Assembly (NCBI GenBank): GCA_037482015.1
Contig: JBBFKT010000001.1
Coordinates: 587,854-651,853, forward strand
Source: Thermodesulforhabdaceae bacterium
GTDB lineage: Bacteria > Desulfobacterota > Syntrophobacteria > Syntrophobacterales > Thermodesulforhabdaceae
Length of the DNA: 64,000 nt
Reading direction: 5' to 3'
Below are positions 34,865 to 43,162 of the stretch, one piece after another. How positions within the stretch are numbered: the first letter of the stretch is position 1; each line of letters begins with the position of its first letter. A program made the translations under genes and the position numbers. The notes under the pieces were generated by a model. That model made no database searches. It had not been told where the DNA came from and saw only the letters and a list, made by a program, of their open reading frames with translations.

Positions 34865-36097
34865 TTAAGACGGCTGGTTTCGATATCGCCACACCATTTC
34901 AAGATCTTTGTCTCCTCTTCCGGAAAGATTTACTATGAGCACATCATCTGGTTTTCTTTGCCTGGCTTCCACCATAGCCCAGGCAAGGGCGTGAGCACTT
35001 TCAAGCGCCGGGATGATTCCTTCGTAGCGAGAAAGCGCGTCGAAAGCATCAAGAGCTTCATCATCCCTAACGGACACATAGTGAACTCGACCGATCTCTT
35101 TAAGATAGGCGTGTTCTGGTCCCACGCCGGGATAATCAAGTCCTGCCGCTATTGAGTGAGCTTCTCTGATCTGCCCATGTTCGTCCTGAAGGACGTAGGA
35201 CTTAGATCCGTGAAGCACACCGACCTCACCGGCTCCGAGGGTTGCCGAGTGTTTTCCCGTCTGAAGTCCTTTTCCTGCCGCTTCGACCCCGATCATTTCC
35301 ACAGGATCATCCAGAAAGGCGTAAAAAAGCCCCATAGCGTTGCTTCCCCCACCTACGCAGGCTATGAGACAATCCGGCAGGCGTCCTATAGCTTCCTGCA
35401 CCTGGGATTTTGCTTCTTCCCCGATGACTTTTTGAAATTCCCTCACCATGAGTGGATATGGGTGAGGACCTGCGACGGAGCCGATGACGTAAAAAGTGTC
35501 TCGAACCGTCTGAACCCAGTAACGCATCGCCTCATTCATGGCGTCCTTGAGAGTTCCCGTGCCGCTTGCTACAGGCACCACTCTTGCTCCCAGGAGTTCC
35601 ATTCTTTTTACATTCGGCGCCTGGCGCTTTACGTCTTCCGTTCCCATGAAAACCGTGCACTCCATTCCAAGAAGAGCCGCGGCAGTGGCGGTGGCCACAC
35701 CGTGCTGACCTGCTCCGGTTTCTGCAATAATTTTCCGCTTGCCCATGCGCTTTGCAAGAAGAGCCTGTCCAATAGTGTTGTTGATTTTGTGGGCTCCGGT
35801 GTGAGCAAGATCTTCTCGTTTGAGAAATATTCTGGCTCCACCAGCATATTCAGAAAGCCTTTTTGCATAGTATAAAGGCGTAGGACGCCCAACATAGGTT
35901 TTTAAGTAGTAGTTTATTTCATCAAGAAAGCTCTGATCATGGCGGTAAGTCATAAAGGCTTCCTCAAGTTCCAGGAGTGCGGGCATGAGAGATTCCGCTA
36001 CATAACGTCCCCCATAAATACCAAAATGACCTCTTTTGTCTGGAACCAGTTCCCGAATTTTCACCGTTTCTGCCTTTTTTGCACAGACTGTCATCAT
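34865..36097 (-). CDS. trpB: tryptophan synthase beta chain
   Basis: 410-residue PLP enzyme that joins indole and serine. The PLP Lys is in HTGAHKINN, the catalytic Glu in [11 protein letters not shown], and the phosphate loop in GGGSNAMG. It is the standard TrpB1 type. Two adjacent ATGs occur (36097 and 36094). The second has better spacing from GGGAGG. It overlaps or abuts trpF. Confidence 0.97.
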   Translation of the reverse strand: MMTVCAKKAETVKIRELVPDKRGHFGIYGGRYVAESLMPALLELEEAFMTYRHDQSFLDEINYYLKTYVGRPTPLYYAKRLSEYAGGARIFLKREDLAHTGAHKINNTIGQALLAKRMGKRKIIAETGAGQHGVATATAAALLGMECTVFMGTEDVKRQAPNVKRMELLGARVVPVASGTGTLKDAMNEAMRYWVQTVRDTFYVIGSVAGPHPYPLMVREFQKVIGEEAKSQVQEAIGRLPDCLIACVGGGSNAMGLFYAFLDDPVEMIGVEAAGKGLQTGKHSATLGAGEVGVLHGSKSYVLQDEHGQIREAHSIAAGLDYPGVGPEHAYLKEIGRVHYVSVRDDEALDAFDALSRYEGIIPALESAHALAWAMVEARQRKPDDVLIVNLSGRGDKDLEMVWRYRNQPS

Positions 36098-36771
36098 GTC
36101 CTCCCTTTTTCTGAAAACACTGGTTTAACTTCCCAGCTTATTTCTGTTGAGTCCACAACTCTTATGAGAGTTTCTATAAGCTTTGGATCTTTTATCCCTG
36201 GAGATTTTTCTACGCCAGAACTTACGTCAACCCCGTCGGCCTGGGAGTGCCTGAGAGCTTCTGAAGCATTTTCTGGACTTATACCTCCTGCGATGAGATA
36301 GGGTTTACCGTATTTTCTTAGTTCACTTGCATCTTTCCATGTCCAGGACTCTCCTATACCACCCAATCCCTTCCCACCACGTTCGGCAAGAAAGGCCGAA
36401 GCGCTTGATGATTTGGCTCTGGTAAAAGATGGTTCTCTCGCATGAAAAAATGCTTTTATGACCGTAATTTCTCTGGACTCAAGTTCTCGAATCAGTTCAT
36501 CCGGCTCATTTCCGTGTAACTGAACTGTTCTGATTCCTGTTTTTTCAACAATTCTCAAAACATCTTCAAGATCTGGATTTACGAAAACGCCAACAACTAC
36601 GCCTTCAAAAGCAAGACTTATTTCCTTAGCTCGATTTACCTCTACAAAACGTGGACTCCGTGGATAAAAGACGCATCCAATGGCGTCCACCCCAATTTTT
36701 GAACAGAATTCTGCATCTTCCGGACGTGTGATGCCGCAAATCTTAACCTGCACCGGTCTCATGTTAATCAA
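36094..36771 (-). CDS. trpF: phosphoribosylanthranilate isomerase
   Basis: 225-residue TIM barrel that converts PRA to CdRP. The catalytic Cys is in [11 protein letters not shown], the general acid Asp in [11 protein letters not shown], and the substrate segment in [10 protein letters not shown]. It overlaps trpC by eight bases. The separate trpC and trpF genes contrast with the fused TrpCF of E. coli. Confidence 0.96.
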   Translation of the reverse strand: MINMRPVQVKICGITRPEDAEFCSKIGVDAIGCVFYPRSPRFVEVNRAKEISLAFEGVVVGVFVNPDLEDVLRIVEKTGIRTVQLHGNEPDELIRELESREITVIKAFFHAREPSFTRAKSSSASAFLAERGGKGLGGIGESWTWKDASELRKYGKPYLIAGGISPENASEALRHSQADGVDVSSGVEKSPGIKDPKLIETLIRVVDSTEISWEVKPVFSEKGRT

Positions 36772-37576
36772 TCCCTCGCAAATGCTTTATCATCTGCCCC
36801 GGATCTTCTGATTTCATGATAGACTCACCAACCAGGAAGCATCTAATACCGGTTCCGGTTGTGATCTTTTCTATGTCTTCACGCTTATGAATGCCGCTTT
36901 CGGAAACTCCTATGTGAAGCTTGGGATCAAGATATCCAGCAAGGCGAAGGGTGGTTTCAAGGGAGATGGTAAACGTTGTAAGATCGCGATTATTTATGCC
37001 GATAATGGTTGCTCCGGTGCTGAGAGCCTTTTCCATATCGGCTTCGTCATGAGTTTCAACCAGAACGTCAAGGGAAAGTTCGTCGGCCAGGGCAATAAGA
37101 TCAGCAAGTTCTGATTCTGAAAGAATTCGAGCGATCAAAAGAACAGCATCGGCATTCCATGCGGCAGTTTCGTAAAGCTGGTAAGTGTCCAGGATAAAAT
37201 CTTTTCTCAGGACGGGAATTTCTACAGATTTTTTCACAGTAGCAAGATCGTCAAGGCTTCCCTGGAAAAACTTCTTTTCGGTAAGAACCGAAATCGCCGA
37301 TGCTCCCGCCGATTCGTAAGTTTTGGCCCATAGAGGCACACTAAAGTCCGATCGAATAAGCCCCTTCGATGGCGATGCTCGTTTGATTTCAGCAATTATG
37401 TGAATTCCGTTTCCGATTTTGGAAATGGCTTTACGAAATGGACGTTCGTTTTTCCTGAGTTTTGCGAATTCTTCCGCCCTGGGTATGAGTCCGCTCATGG
37501 GCATGCGGCGTTTTGCATCTGCGAGTTCTTCCTTCTTCCAGTTCAGGATTTCTTGCAGACGATTAGATTTTGTCAT
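36764..37576 (-). CDS. trpC: indole-3-glycerol phosphate synthase
   Basis: 270-residue TIM barrel that makes indole-3-glycerol phosphate from CdRP. Family signatures are IAEIKRASPSKG (catalytic Glu and Lys), LTEKKFFQGS, VLRKDFILD, and GINNRDL and SESGI near the end. The length is normal for an unfused TrpC. It is followed by the overlapping trpF. Confidence 0.97.
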   Translation of the reverse strand: MTKSNRLQEILNWKKEELADAKRRMPMSGLIPRAEEFAKLRKNERPFRKAISKIGNGIHIIAEIKRASPSKGLIRSDFSVPLWAKTYESAGASAISVLTEKKFFQGSLDDLATVKKSVEIPVLRKDFILDTYQLYETAAWNADAVLLIARILSESELADLIALADELSLDVLVETHDEADMEKALSTGATIIGINNRDLTTFTISLETTLRLAGYLDPKLHIGVSESGIHKREDIEKITTGTGIRCFLVGESIMKSEDPGQMIKHLRGID

Positions 37577-37602
37577 GTCTTGTTTGCCTCCAGCAATCCT
37601 GA

Positions 37603-38622
37603 TCAGGAAGCAGATTGGGTAAAGTCTATCAGCGCCTTGAGCTTACCCAAGGCAGCTCCACTGTCTATGCTTTCTCTGGCAAGATTGATCCCTTCCCGAA
37701 CAGTTTCAGCCTTGCCTGCAGCCATCAAGGCAAAGGCGCTGTTAATAAGCACAACGTTTCGCTTGGGACCCTGTTCGTCTCCGCTAAGTATTGACTGAAG
37801 AATAGCAGCGTTTTCTGTGGGGTTACCTCCCTTAAGGGATTCTTCATCTGCGCGTTCGCCGAAGTAATGTTCTGGATAAACATCGTAGGTTTTTATGATA
37901 CCGTTTGCAAGTTCGGTTACTCGAGTGGGCGCACAGACTGAAACTTCGTCCAATCTATCATGTCCGTGAACTACGAAGGCTCGCCTAGCCCCCAGGCTCT
38001 TAAGAGCATTAGCAAACATTTCCGTTAGCTCTGGTGCATAGACTCCTATAAGCTGACAGTGAGCTCCGGCGGGGTTTGTAAGTGGACCCAACATGTTGAA
38101 AAGGGATCTGATGCCAAGTTCTTTGCGAGGTTTTGCCGCATGTTTCATAGCGCCATGGTAAAGTGGGGCAAAAAGGAATCCGATGCCGATTTCATGGATC
38201 GCTTCTTCAACTACTTCTGGCGGCACGTCCAGCTTTACACCTAAAGCCTCCAGAACATCGGCGCTTCCACAGGAACTCGATACCGATCTGTTACCGTGTT
38301 TTGCTACCGTAACACCACATCCGGCAACCACAAAGGCTGTGGTGGTTGAAATGTTAAACGTATTGGCTCCGTCTCCGCCAGTTCCGCAGGTGTCCACAAT
38401 AGTTGAAGCCACAATTTGAAGTTTTTTTGCTTTAGTTCGCATTGATCTAGCCGCACCGGAAAGCTCCTCGGCTGTTTCCCCCTTTGTAGCCAGTGCCGCC
38501 ATAAAGGCGCCTATTTGAGCTTCAGTCAGCTTTCCTTCAAACAGTTCATCCATGGTTTTCATCATCGTCTCTTCTGACAGGTTTTCCTTTACAACTATTT
38601 TTTTCAGAACATTGGAAAACAT
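37603..38622 (-). CDS. trpD: anthranilate phosphoribosyltransferase
   Basis: 339-residue enzyme that joins PRPP and anthranilate. Motifs are DTCGTGGDGANTFNIST (PRPP loop), KHGNRSVSSSCGSADVLEALG and FLFAPLYHGAMK. It is separate from the glutaminase TrpG. The 56-base gap upstream of it holds a palindromic hairpin at 38656-38675. Confidence 0.97.
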   Translation of the reverse strand: MFSNVLKKIVVKENLSEETMMKTMDELFEGKLTEAQIGAFMAALATKGETAEELSGAARSMRTKAKKLQIVASTIVDTCGTGGDGANTFNISTTTAFVVAGCGVTVAKHGNRSVSSSCGSADVLEALGVKLDVPPEVVEEAIHEIGIGFLFAPLYHGAMKHAAKPRKELGIRSLFNMLGPLTNPAGAHCQLIGVYAPELTEMFANALKSLGARRAFVVHGHDRLDEVSVCAPTRVTELANGIIKTYDVYPEHYFGERADEESLKGGNPTENAAILQSILSGDEQGPKRNVVLINSAFALMAAGKAETVREGINLARESIDSGAALGKLKALIDFTQSAS

Positions 38623-38655
38623 AGCGTTTCCTCCTGAGCGAGTTTTGATCTATAG

Positions 38656-38675
38656 GAACGCACAACCGTGCGTTC
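38656..38675. repeat. REP-like hairpin between trpG and trpD
   Basis: The perfect eight-base stem GAACGCAC / GTGCGTTC with a four-base loop belongs by appearance to the same palindrome family as 27147-27170 and 45967-45993. No T-tract follows. It may stabilise or process the mRNA between the two genes. Confidence 0.5.
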
Positions 38676-38678
38676 TAG

Positions 38679-39269
38679 CTAGCCTGATAGCCGATTCCCG
38701 TTTGTGACCATTTCTTTAAAGTTCCTGAGAATTCTTTTTCCCACGGGTGTACCTATAGATTCTGGATGGAACTGGATGCCTTCTATTGGGTAAACTCGGT
38801 GACGAATACCCATGATTTCTCCATCATCTGCTACTGCACTGATTTCGAAAAATTCTGGGAGACTTTCTTTCTCTACGGCAAGAGAATGATAGCGCATAGC
38901 AGGGAAGGGTTTGGTGATGCCTTGAAAGATAGTTTTTCCGTCTGTTGTCACCATGGAAGTTTTTCCGTGCATAAGCCTTCTAGCGAAGGTAATGATTCCG
39001 CCAAAGGCCTTTGCAATAGCTTGATGCCCCAGGCATACGCCGAGAATGGGCACTACCCCTGCAAAACGTCTTATAACGTCGATAGTGATACCTGCTGATT
39101 CGGGTCGCCCAGGTCCTGGGGAAATGACAATACCCTGGGGACGCATCCGAATCAGTTCGTCCACCGATATAGCGTCGTTTCTAAAGACTTTAAGTTCACA
39201 ACCCATATCCCCGAGATACTGGGCAAGGTTGTAAGTAAAAGAATCGTAGTTATCTATCAGGACGATCAT
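38679..39269 (-). CDS. trpG: anthranilate synthase glutaminase subunit
   Basis: 196-residue class I glutamine amidotransferase. The nucleophile Cys is in LGVCLGHQ, the oxyanion motif is ISPGPGRPE, and the His-Glu pair is in QFHPESIGT. It feeds ammonia to TrpE, with which it overlaps by 20 bases. In some species TrpG is shared with PabB for folate. Confidence 0.96.
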   Translation of the reverse strand: MIVLIDNYDSFTYNLAQYLGDMGCELKVFRNDAISVDELIRMRPQGIVISPGPGRPESAGITIDVIRRFAGVVPILGVCLGHQAIAKAFGGIITFARRLMHGKTSMVTTDGKTIFQGITKPFPAMRYHSLAVEKESLPEFFEISAVADDGEIMGIRHRVYPIEGIQFHPESIGTPVGKRILRNFKEMVTNGNRLSG

Positions 39270-40839
39270 TGATGAAATCCTCCTTTATGTTGTTTGTTGC
39301 TGTATGAGCAAGGATGAGCTCTGGTAGTCTTGCAAGAGCTCTTTCCATGGCTTTTGCCTTATGGATCGTCTCAAGCCTTTCTCTTTCCGGATCCGAATCC
39401 GCCACGATACCGGCTCCCGCCTGCACAGTTAGCACTCCGTTTTTGATTGCGGCTGTTCTTATGGTTATCGCCATGTCCATGTTCCCCTGAAATGACACAT
39501 ATCCAACCGCTCCACCGTAGGGACCTCTAGGACGACCTTCCAGATCGGCGATTATCTGCATAGCTCGCACTTTTGGCGCTCCTGTAAGAGTTCCAGCAGG
39601 GAAGGTCGCTTTGAAAAGATCCCATGCATCAAGCCCCTTTTTAAGTTCCGCCTGAACGTGAGACACAAGGTGCATAACGTGGGAATATCGCTCCACAACC
39701 ATGTATTCTGTGACTTGCACTGTGCCCATTTCGGCGACTCGCCCCAGATCGTTTCTTCCGAGGTCAACAAGCATAACGTGTTCTGCTCGTTCCTTTTCGT
39801 CCTGGAGTAATTCGTCAGAAAGTCGCCGGTCTTCTTGCTCTGTTGCACCTCTGGGTCTTGTCCCTGCAATGGGTCTCAGGGAAGCTATGCCTTTTTCAAG
39901 CCTCACCATGGTTTCCGGGGATGAACCCACAAGAGTTGTATCGCCCAGTCGGCAAAAGAAGAGATAGGGAGATGGATTTATGAAACGCTGAAGGCGATAA
40001 AGAAGCCATGGATCAGGAGCGTTAGAACAGATAAACGGCTGAGAAAGGACTATTTGAATGGCTTCACCCTCAGCAATAAATCGTTTTGCCTGAAGAACTG
40101 CGTTTCTGAAGTCTTCTGGTTGAACGGGAGAATGCAACTCAAAGGATAAATTCACCTGTGATGAGTGTATAGGGAGATAGCCCAGGTGTTTGCTCATTAT
40201 GAGTTGGTAAAGCTCTTCCAGGCGTTCTTCACCTTCTCTAGCAATTTCCAACGTTGGTTGATCGCGGGCTGGTAGCACAAGGCTTATCAAAGTTATAGTA
40301 TGGCGACGATTGTCAAAGACGATGATGTCTGACGGGAGGACGAAGTGAGCCATGACGGCATCTTCAGGGAGGAGATTTGGAACGGGTTCAAAGAAAGAGA
40401 TCATTTCGTAACAGACGTATCCGACGAGTCCCCCCCAGAATCTGGGGAGTGCCGAGAGATCGAAAAGCTCTGGAGGCGGTGCGGAAAATCCCTTCATGAA
40501 TGTCCGCAGAACTTCAAGTGGATCTCCCTTGTGCTCCTGCACAATAGTGGAGCTGTCTTTTGAGGAGCTAATCTCAACGGTTTTTTTGAATACTTTGATG
40601 TGATAATGAGTGCCAACCCCAAGAAAGCTGTATCTTCCCCATCGTTCACCTCCCTCGACGCTTTCCAGAAGAAAAGTTCCGTCGCGATGATACACACGCT
40701 TAAGCATGGACACGGGAGTTTCTATGTCTCCTAGCGTTTCAGTAAAGAAAGGAATGACAGGTTGAACCGATGGAATCCTTCTAAAATGATCCATAAGGCG
40801 TTCTAAGGTGTTGATATCAGGAAACGATCTTATGCGCAT
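39250..40839 (-). CDS. trpE: anthranilate synthase component I
   Basis: 529-residue chorismate-utilising enzyme that makes anthranilate. The LLES motif near residue 53 marks the tryptophan feedback site. The catalytic domain shows PIAGTRPRG, DLGRNDLGRV, FPAGTLTGAPKVRAM and GPYGGAVGY. It should be feedback-inhibited by Trp as well as controlled by the attenuator. It overlaps aroF by ten bases and trpG by twenty. Confidence 0.97.
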   Translation of the reverse strand: MRIRSFPDINTLERLMDHFRRIPSVQPVIPFFTETLGDIETPVSMLKRVYHRDGTFLLESVEGGERWGRYSFLGVGTHYHIKVFKKTVEISSSKDSSTIVQEHKGDPLEVLRTFMKGFSAPPPELFDLSALPRFWGGLVGYVCYEMISFFEPVPNLLPEDAVMAHFVLPSDIIVFDNRRHTITLISLVLPARDQPTLEIAREGEERLEELYQLIMSKHLGYLPIHSSQVNLSFELHSPVQPEDFRNAVLQAKRFIAEGEAIQIVLSQPFICSNAPDPWLLYRLQRFINPSPYLFFCRLGDTTLVGSSPETMVRLEKGIASLRPIAGTRPRGATEQEDRRLSDELLQDEKERAEHVMLVDLGRNDLGRVAEMGTVQVTEYMVVERYSHVMHLVSHVQAELKKGLDAWDLFKATFPAGTLTGAPKVRAMQIIADLEGRPRGPYGGAVGYVSFQGNMDMAITIRTAAIKNGVLTVQAGAGIVADSDPERERLETIHKAKAMERALARLPELILAHTATNNIKEDFINDRPDR

Positions 40840-41897
40840 TGTTTAATTGCTCCTTCCTGGAATGTGTTGGTTTGATCATTTGATTCAAGGCTTTTCATTG
40901 CTTCGTTTATTATCCGCAAGTGATGCATGAGTTCAGCGAATTCTTCTAGAGTAAGCGACTGAGGACCATCGCTTAGAGCTTTCTCAGGACTGTTGTGCAC
41001 TTCAACCATAATGCCGTGAACACCAAGACTGCAGGCGGCTCGACTAAGCGGTATAACCTGTTCTCGGCGTCCTGAAGCGTGGCTGGGATCAATAATCACA
41101 GGAAGGTGGCTTTCCTTCATGACGAAGAGAGCTGCGGAGAGATCCAGGGTATTTCTACTGTGGTTGCCGAAAGCCCTGATTCCCCGCTCGCAGAGTATAA
41201 CCTGGCTGTTTCCTTCATGAAGGATATATTCGGCTGCCATAAGCCATTCTTCCACAGTTGATGACATGCCTCGTTTTAACAATACGGGCTTTTTGGATTT
41301 TCCGGCTCGTCTGAGAAGCGAAAAATTTTGCATATTTCGCGCGCCGATTTGAATGACATCGCAGTATTCTTCCACGATATCGAAGAGTTCATGGTCGAGC
41401 GCTTCAGATATAACGGGCATACCTGTCTCTTCACGAACTTTTGCGAGAATCTTCAGCCCTTTTTCTCCAAGCCCTTGAAAAGAATAGGGGGATGTTCTTG
41501 GTTTATAGGCACCACCTCTGAACATTGTGGCTCCTTGAAGCTTTACGTGATGAGCGATGGTTAGGGCTTGGGTTTCACTTTCGATGGCACAGGGTCCTGC
41601 GATGACAGCAAACTCCATGTTTTTCCCTATGAAGCATGAACCTGCCTGGACCATTGTATCACGAGGGTTGAATTCTCTACTTACAAGTTTGTATGGCTTT
41701 GTGACGGGGATGGTTTCTTTAACACCCGGGCAGGAATCGAATAAAGCGGGGTCTATGGGGTGATCATTTCCTACGATCCCAATAGCTGTTCGTTCTCTAC
41801 CTGGTATTGGGCGAGCGTCATAGCCGGCTTTTTGGGCTTTTTCTATGACTCTTTGTATGTCCTCCTCGGAAGCATTTTTTTTCATTACCACCAACAT
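40830..41897 (-). CDS. aroF: 3-deoxy-7-phosphoheptulonate synthase (DAHP synthase)
   Basis: 355-residue first enzyme of the aromatic pathway (PEP + erythrose-4-phosphate). The N-terminal 70 residues form the ferredoxin-like (ACT-like) regulatory domain seen in the Thermotoga-type enzyme. The barrel has AGPCAIES, RGGAYKPRTSPY, QIGARNMQN, LLKRGMSST and DPSHASGR. GGAGAG precedes the ATG. It is the first structural gene of the trp operon, right after the attenuator, so its expression follows tryptophan supply. Confidence 0.96.
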   Translation of the reverse strand: MLVVMKKNASEEDIQRVIEKAQKAGYDARPIPGRERTAIGIVGNDHPIDPALFDSCPGVKETIPVTKPYKLVSREFNPRDTMVQAGSCFIGKNMEFAVIAGPCAIESETQALTIAHHVKLQGATMFRGGAYKPRTSPYSFQGLGEKGLKILAKVREETGMPVISEALDHELFDIVEEYCDVIQIGARNMQNFSLLRRAGKSKKPVLLKRGMSSTVEEWLMAAEYILHEGNSQVILCERGIRAFGNHSRNTLDLSAALFVMKESHLPVIIDPSHASGRREQVIPLSRAACSLGVHGIMVEVHNSPEKALSDGPQSLTLEEFAELMHHLRIINEAMKSLESNDQTNTFQEGAIKQCA

Positions 41898-41935
41898 TGG
41901 TGCTCTCCTTCCTGAACTGAGTTGTTCCTAAATAA

Positions 41936-42061
41936 AAAAGCCGTGGGGGAAATCATCCCACGGCTTTAAAAACACGAAAGCCGTGGGAATCTCTGGGACT
42001 CCCACGGCTTTTGCCTGCTATTTTAATCTAATCACCCAACGGCGCACCCGTGGTGAGTCCC
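41936..42061 (-). promoter_or_regulatory. tryptophan-operon attenuator (five pairing segments)
   Basis: In transcription order: segment 0 (42061-42048, inside the leader peptide), A (about 42011-41995), B (41988-41977), C (41968-41957) and D (41947-41938). A and C are near-identical (AAAGCCGTGGGA), and so are B and D. Possible pairs are 0:A, A:B, B:C (12 perfect pairs) and C:D. C:D is followed by a T-run and is the terminator. Stalling at the Trp codons leaves 0 free to hold A, so B:C forms and transcription continues. A ribosome reaching the leader stop covers 0, so A:B and C:D form and transcription ends. The logic is inferred. The complementarity is directly visible. Confidence 0.88.
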
Positions 42062-42121
42062 TTTTATGGGCCACCACCAGCGCCAGTTTTTAACATTGAG
42101 TGATATATTTTTATTTTCCAT
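42032..42121 (-). CDS. trpL: trp operon leader peptide
   Basis: A 29-residue reading frame starts at ATG 42121 with GAGGAGG just upstream and stops at 42032-42034. It contains W-R-W-W-W at codons 13-17 (42085-42071), four Trp codons in five. Its position before the alternating hairpins and aroF-trpE identifies it as the regulatory peptide of the trp attenuator. It has no expected function as a protein. Confidence 0.92.
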   Translation of the reverse strand: MENKNISLNVKNWRWWWPIKGTHHGCAVG

Positions 42122-42144
42122 TTTCTGCCTCCTCAGCCATCCTT

Positions 42145-42171
42145 CTAATCCAAATAGATTAGGTTAGTCAA
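42145..42171 (-). promoter_or_regulatory. trp promoter region with inverted-repeat operator candidate
   Basis: On the minus strand TTGACT (42171-42166) can serve as a -35 box. Immediately downstream, CTAATC-N6-GATTAG (42162-42145) is a perfect inverted repeat overlapping the spacer and the weak -10 position, a possible repressor site. No trpR-like gene is in the window. Confidence 0.45.
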
Positions 42172-42261
42172 GAGCAAATCAAGGTGTTCGAAAATTCTTT
42201 ATCAAATGAAAAATCTATCATCTTTGCTTTTAGTTCCATTATTGTTGGACAATACGACAAG

Positions 42262-43005
42262 CTAAAAACCAAACTGATATGAGAAATAAAGCCTTATACC
42301 CTTTTCTCTAAGTAGCTCTCTTATTTGAGGCGGAGTTTGATAAGTTACAGCAATTAGTATGCGATCCCCTGGGAAAAGATGCTCTATTTTTGCAAGTTTT
42401 TTAAGAAAATCTTCAACGTCTTTCTTTTTGAATTGGCTCTTACACTCGCCTATTATCCAGACTGTTTTTCCGTCTTTGTAACCCTTCCCGAGAATGTTAA
42501 CTTCTTCGTATCGTCCGGGCCCAAGTTCTACAAAGTCTCTCTTTAGATCCTCAACATCAATACCTTCGTCTTTTTTAAGCAATCGTGGAAGATACACAAA
42601 AGCTCGATCTTCCAAAACATATCCAACCGAGTGGGAAAGTTTACCAAGCTCTTCTCTGGTTTTTCTATGTTCCCCGACAAGCTTTTTTAGCTCTTCCTCG
42701 GTTTTCTTCTGAGCTTCAGCCAGTTCATTGAGTCTTTGTTCAGTTTTCTTCTGGGCTTCAGCGAGTTCATTGAGTCTATGTTCGGTTTTCTTTTGAGCTT
42801 CGGCGAGTTCATTGAGTCTATGTTCGGTTTTCTTTTGAGCTTCAGCGAGTTTTTTAACTATTTCCTTGAGTTCGTTGAATTCCCTTTTGGTTACGGACTC
42901 CTCTCTTTGCCGCTCAATTTCTTCTACAAGAGTAATCAAGACGTCCCGAAGGTCTGGTGGGACTTTTTCTAGTTTTCTGAGAAATGTTACGCTAATCATT
43001 TTCAA
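42262..43005 (-). CDS. coiled-coil protein with C-terminal PD-(D/E)XK-like domain (DUF3782-like)
   Basis: 247 residues. About 25-125 form a coiled coil built from a 14-residue unit, LAEAQKKTEHRLNE, repeated three and a half times with few changes. The C-terminal 110 residues contain GYVLEDRAF, a strand with Val-Asn-Ile, and WIIGECKSQFKK, where E-X-K fits a PD-(D/E)XK nuclease core. Such proteins occur widely in thermophiles and cyanobacteria with unknown function. It is transcribed toward the trp promoter, which lies just downstream. Confidence 0.7.
   Translation of the reverse strand: MKMISVTFLRKLEKVPPDLRDVLITLVEEIERQREESVTKREFNELKEIVKKLAEAQKKTEHRLNELAEAQKKTEHRLNELAEAQKKTEQRLNELAEAQKKTEEELKKLVGEHRKTREELGKLSHSVGYVLEDRAFVYLPRLLKKDEGIDVEDLKRDFVELGPGRYEEVNILGKGYKDGKTVWIIGECKSQFKKKDVEDFLKKLAKIEHLFPGDRILIAVTYQTPPQIRELLREKGIRLYFSYQFGF
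42713..42850. repeat. 42-bp tandem repeat inside a coding region
   Basis: Units start at 42713, 42755, 42797 and 42839 (partial). Each encodes one 14-residue coiled-coil segment of the DUF3782-like protein. Because 42 is divisible by three, copy number can change without a frameshift. Units 2 and 3 differ by a single base. Confidence 0.9.
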
Positions 43006-43162
43006 GTCTAGCCTCGAGCGAATTTTATGTCGATATTAATTAATAGTCCAATATTTAGGACATTTCCACAAAATTTTGTGGCTGTTCCAGAGTTTGTTGT
43101 TGAAGATGGTATGAATTTGTGGTTAAGCCATAAGGGCTGTAAGGTTAAAGGAAGCTCTAGCT

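Noticed and set aside
35156-35875. Plus-strand 239-codon frame inside trpB
   Set aside because: Long but antisense to a complete, conserved trpB; its translation has no recognisable domain.
38656-38675. Hairpin between trpG and trpD as an internal terminator
   Set aside because: No T-tract follows in the direction of transcription and trpD must be expressed with trpG; a REP-like repeat fits better.
42713-42850. CRISPR-like array
   Set aside because: The repeats are contiguous without unique spacers, are in frame and encode coiled-coil units; no cas genes are present.
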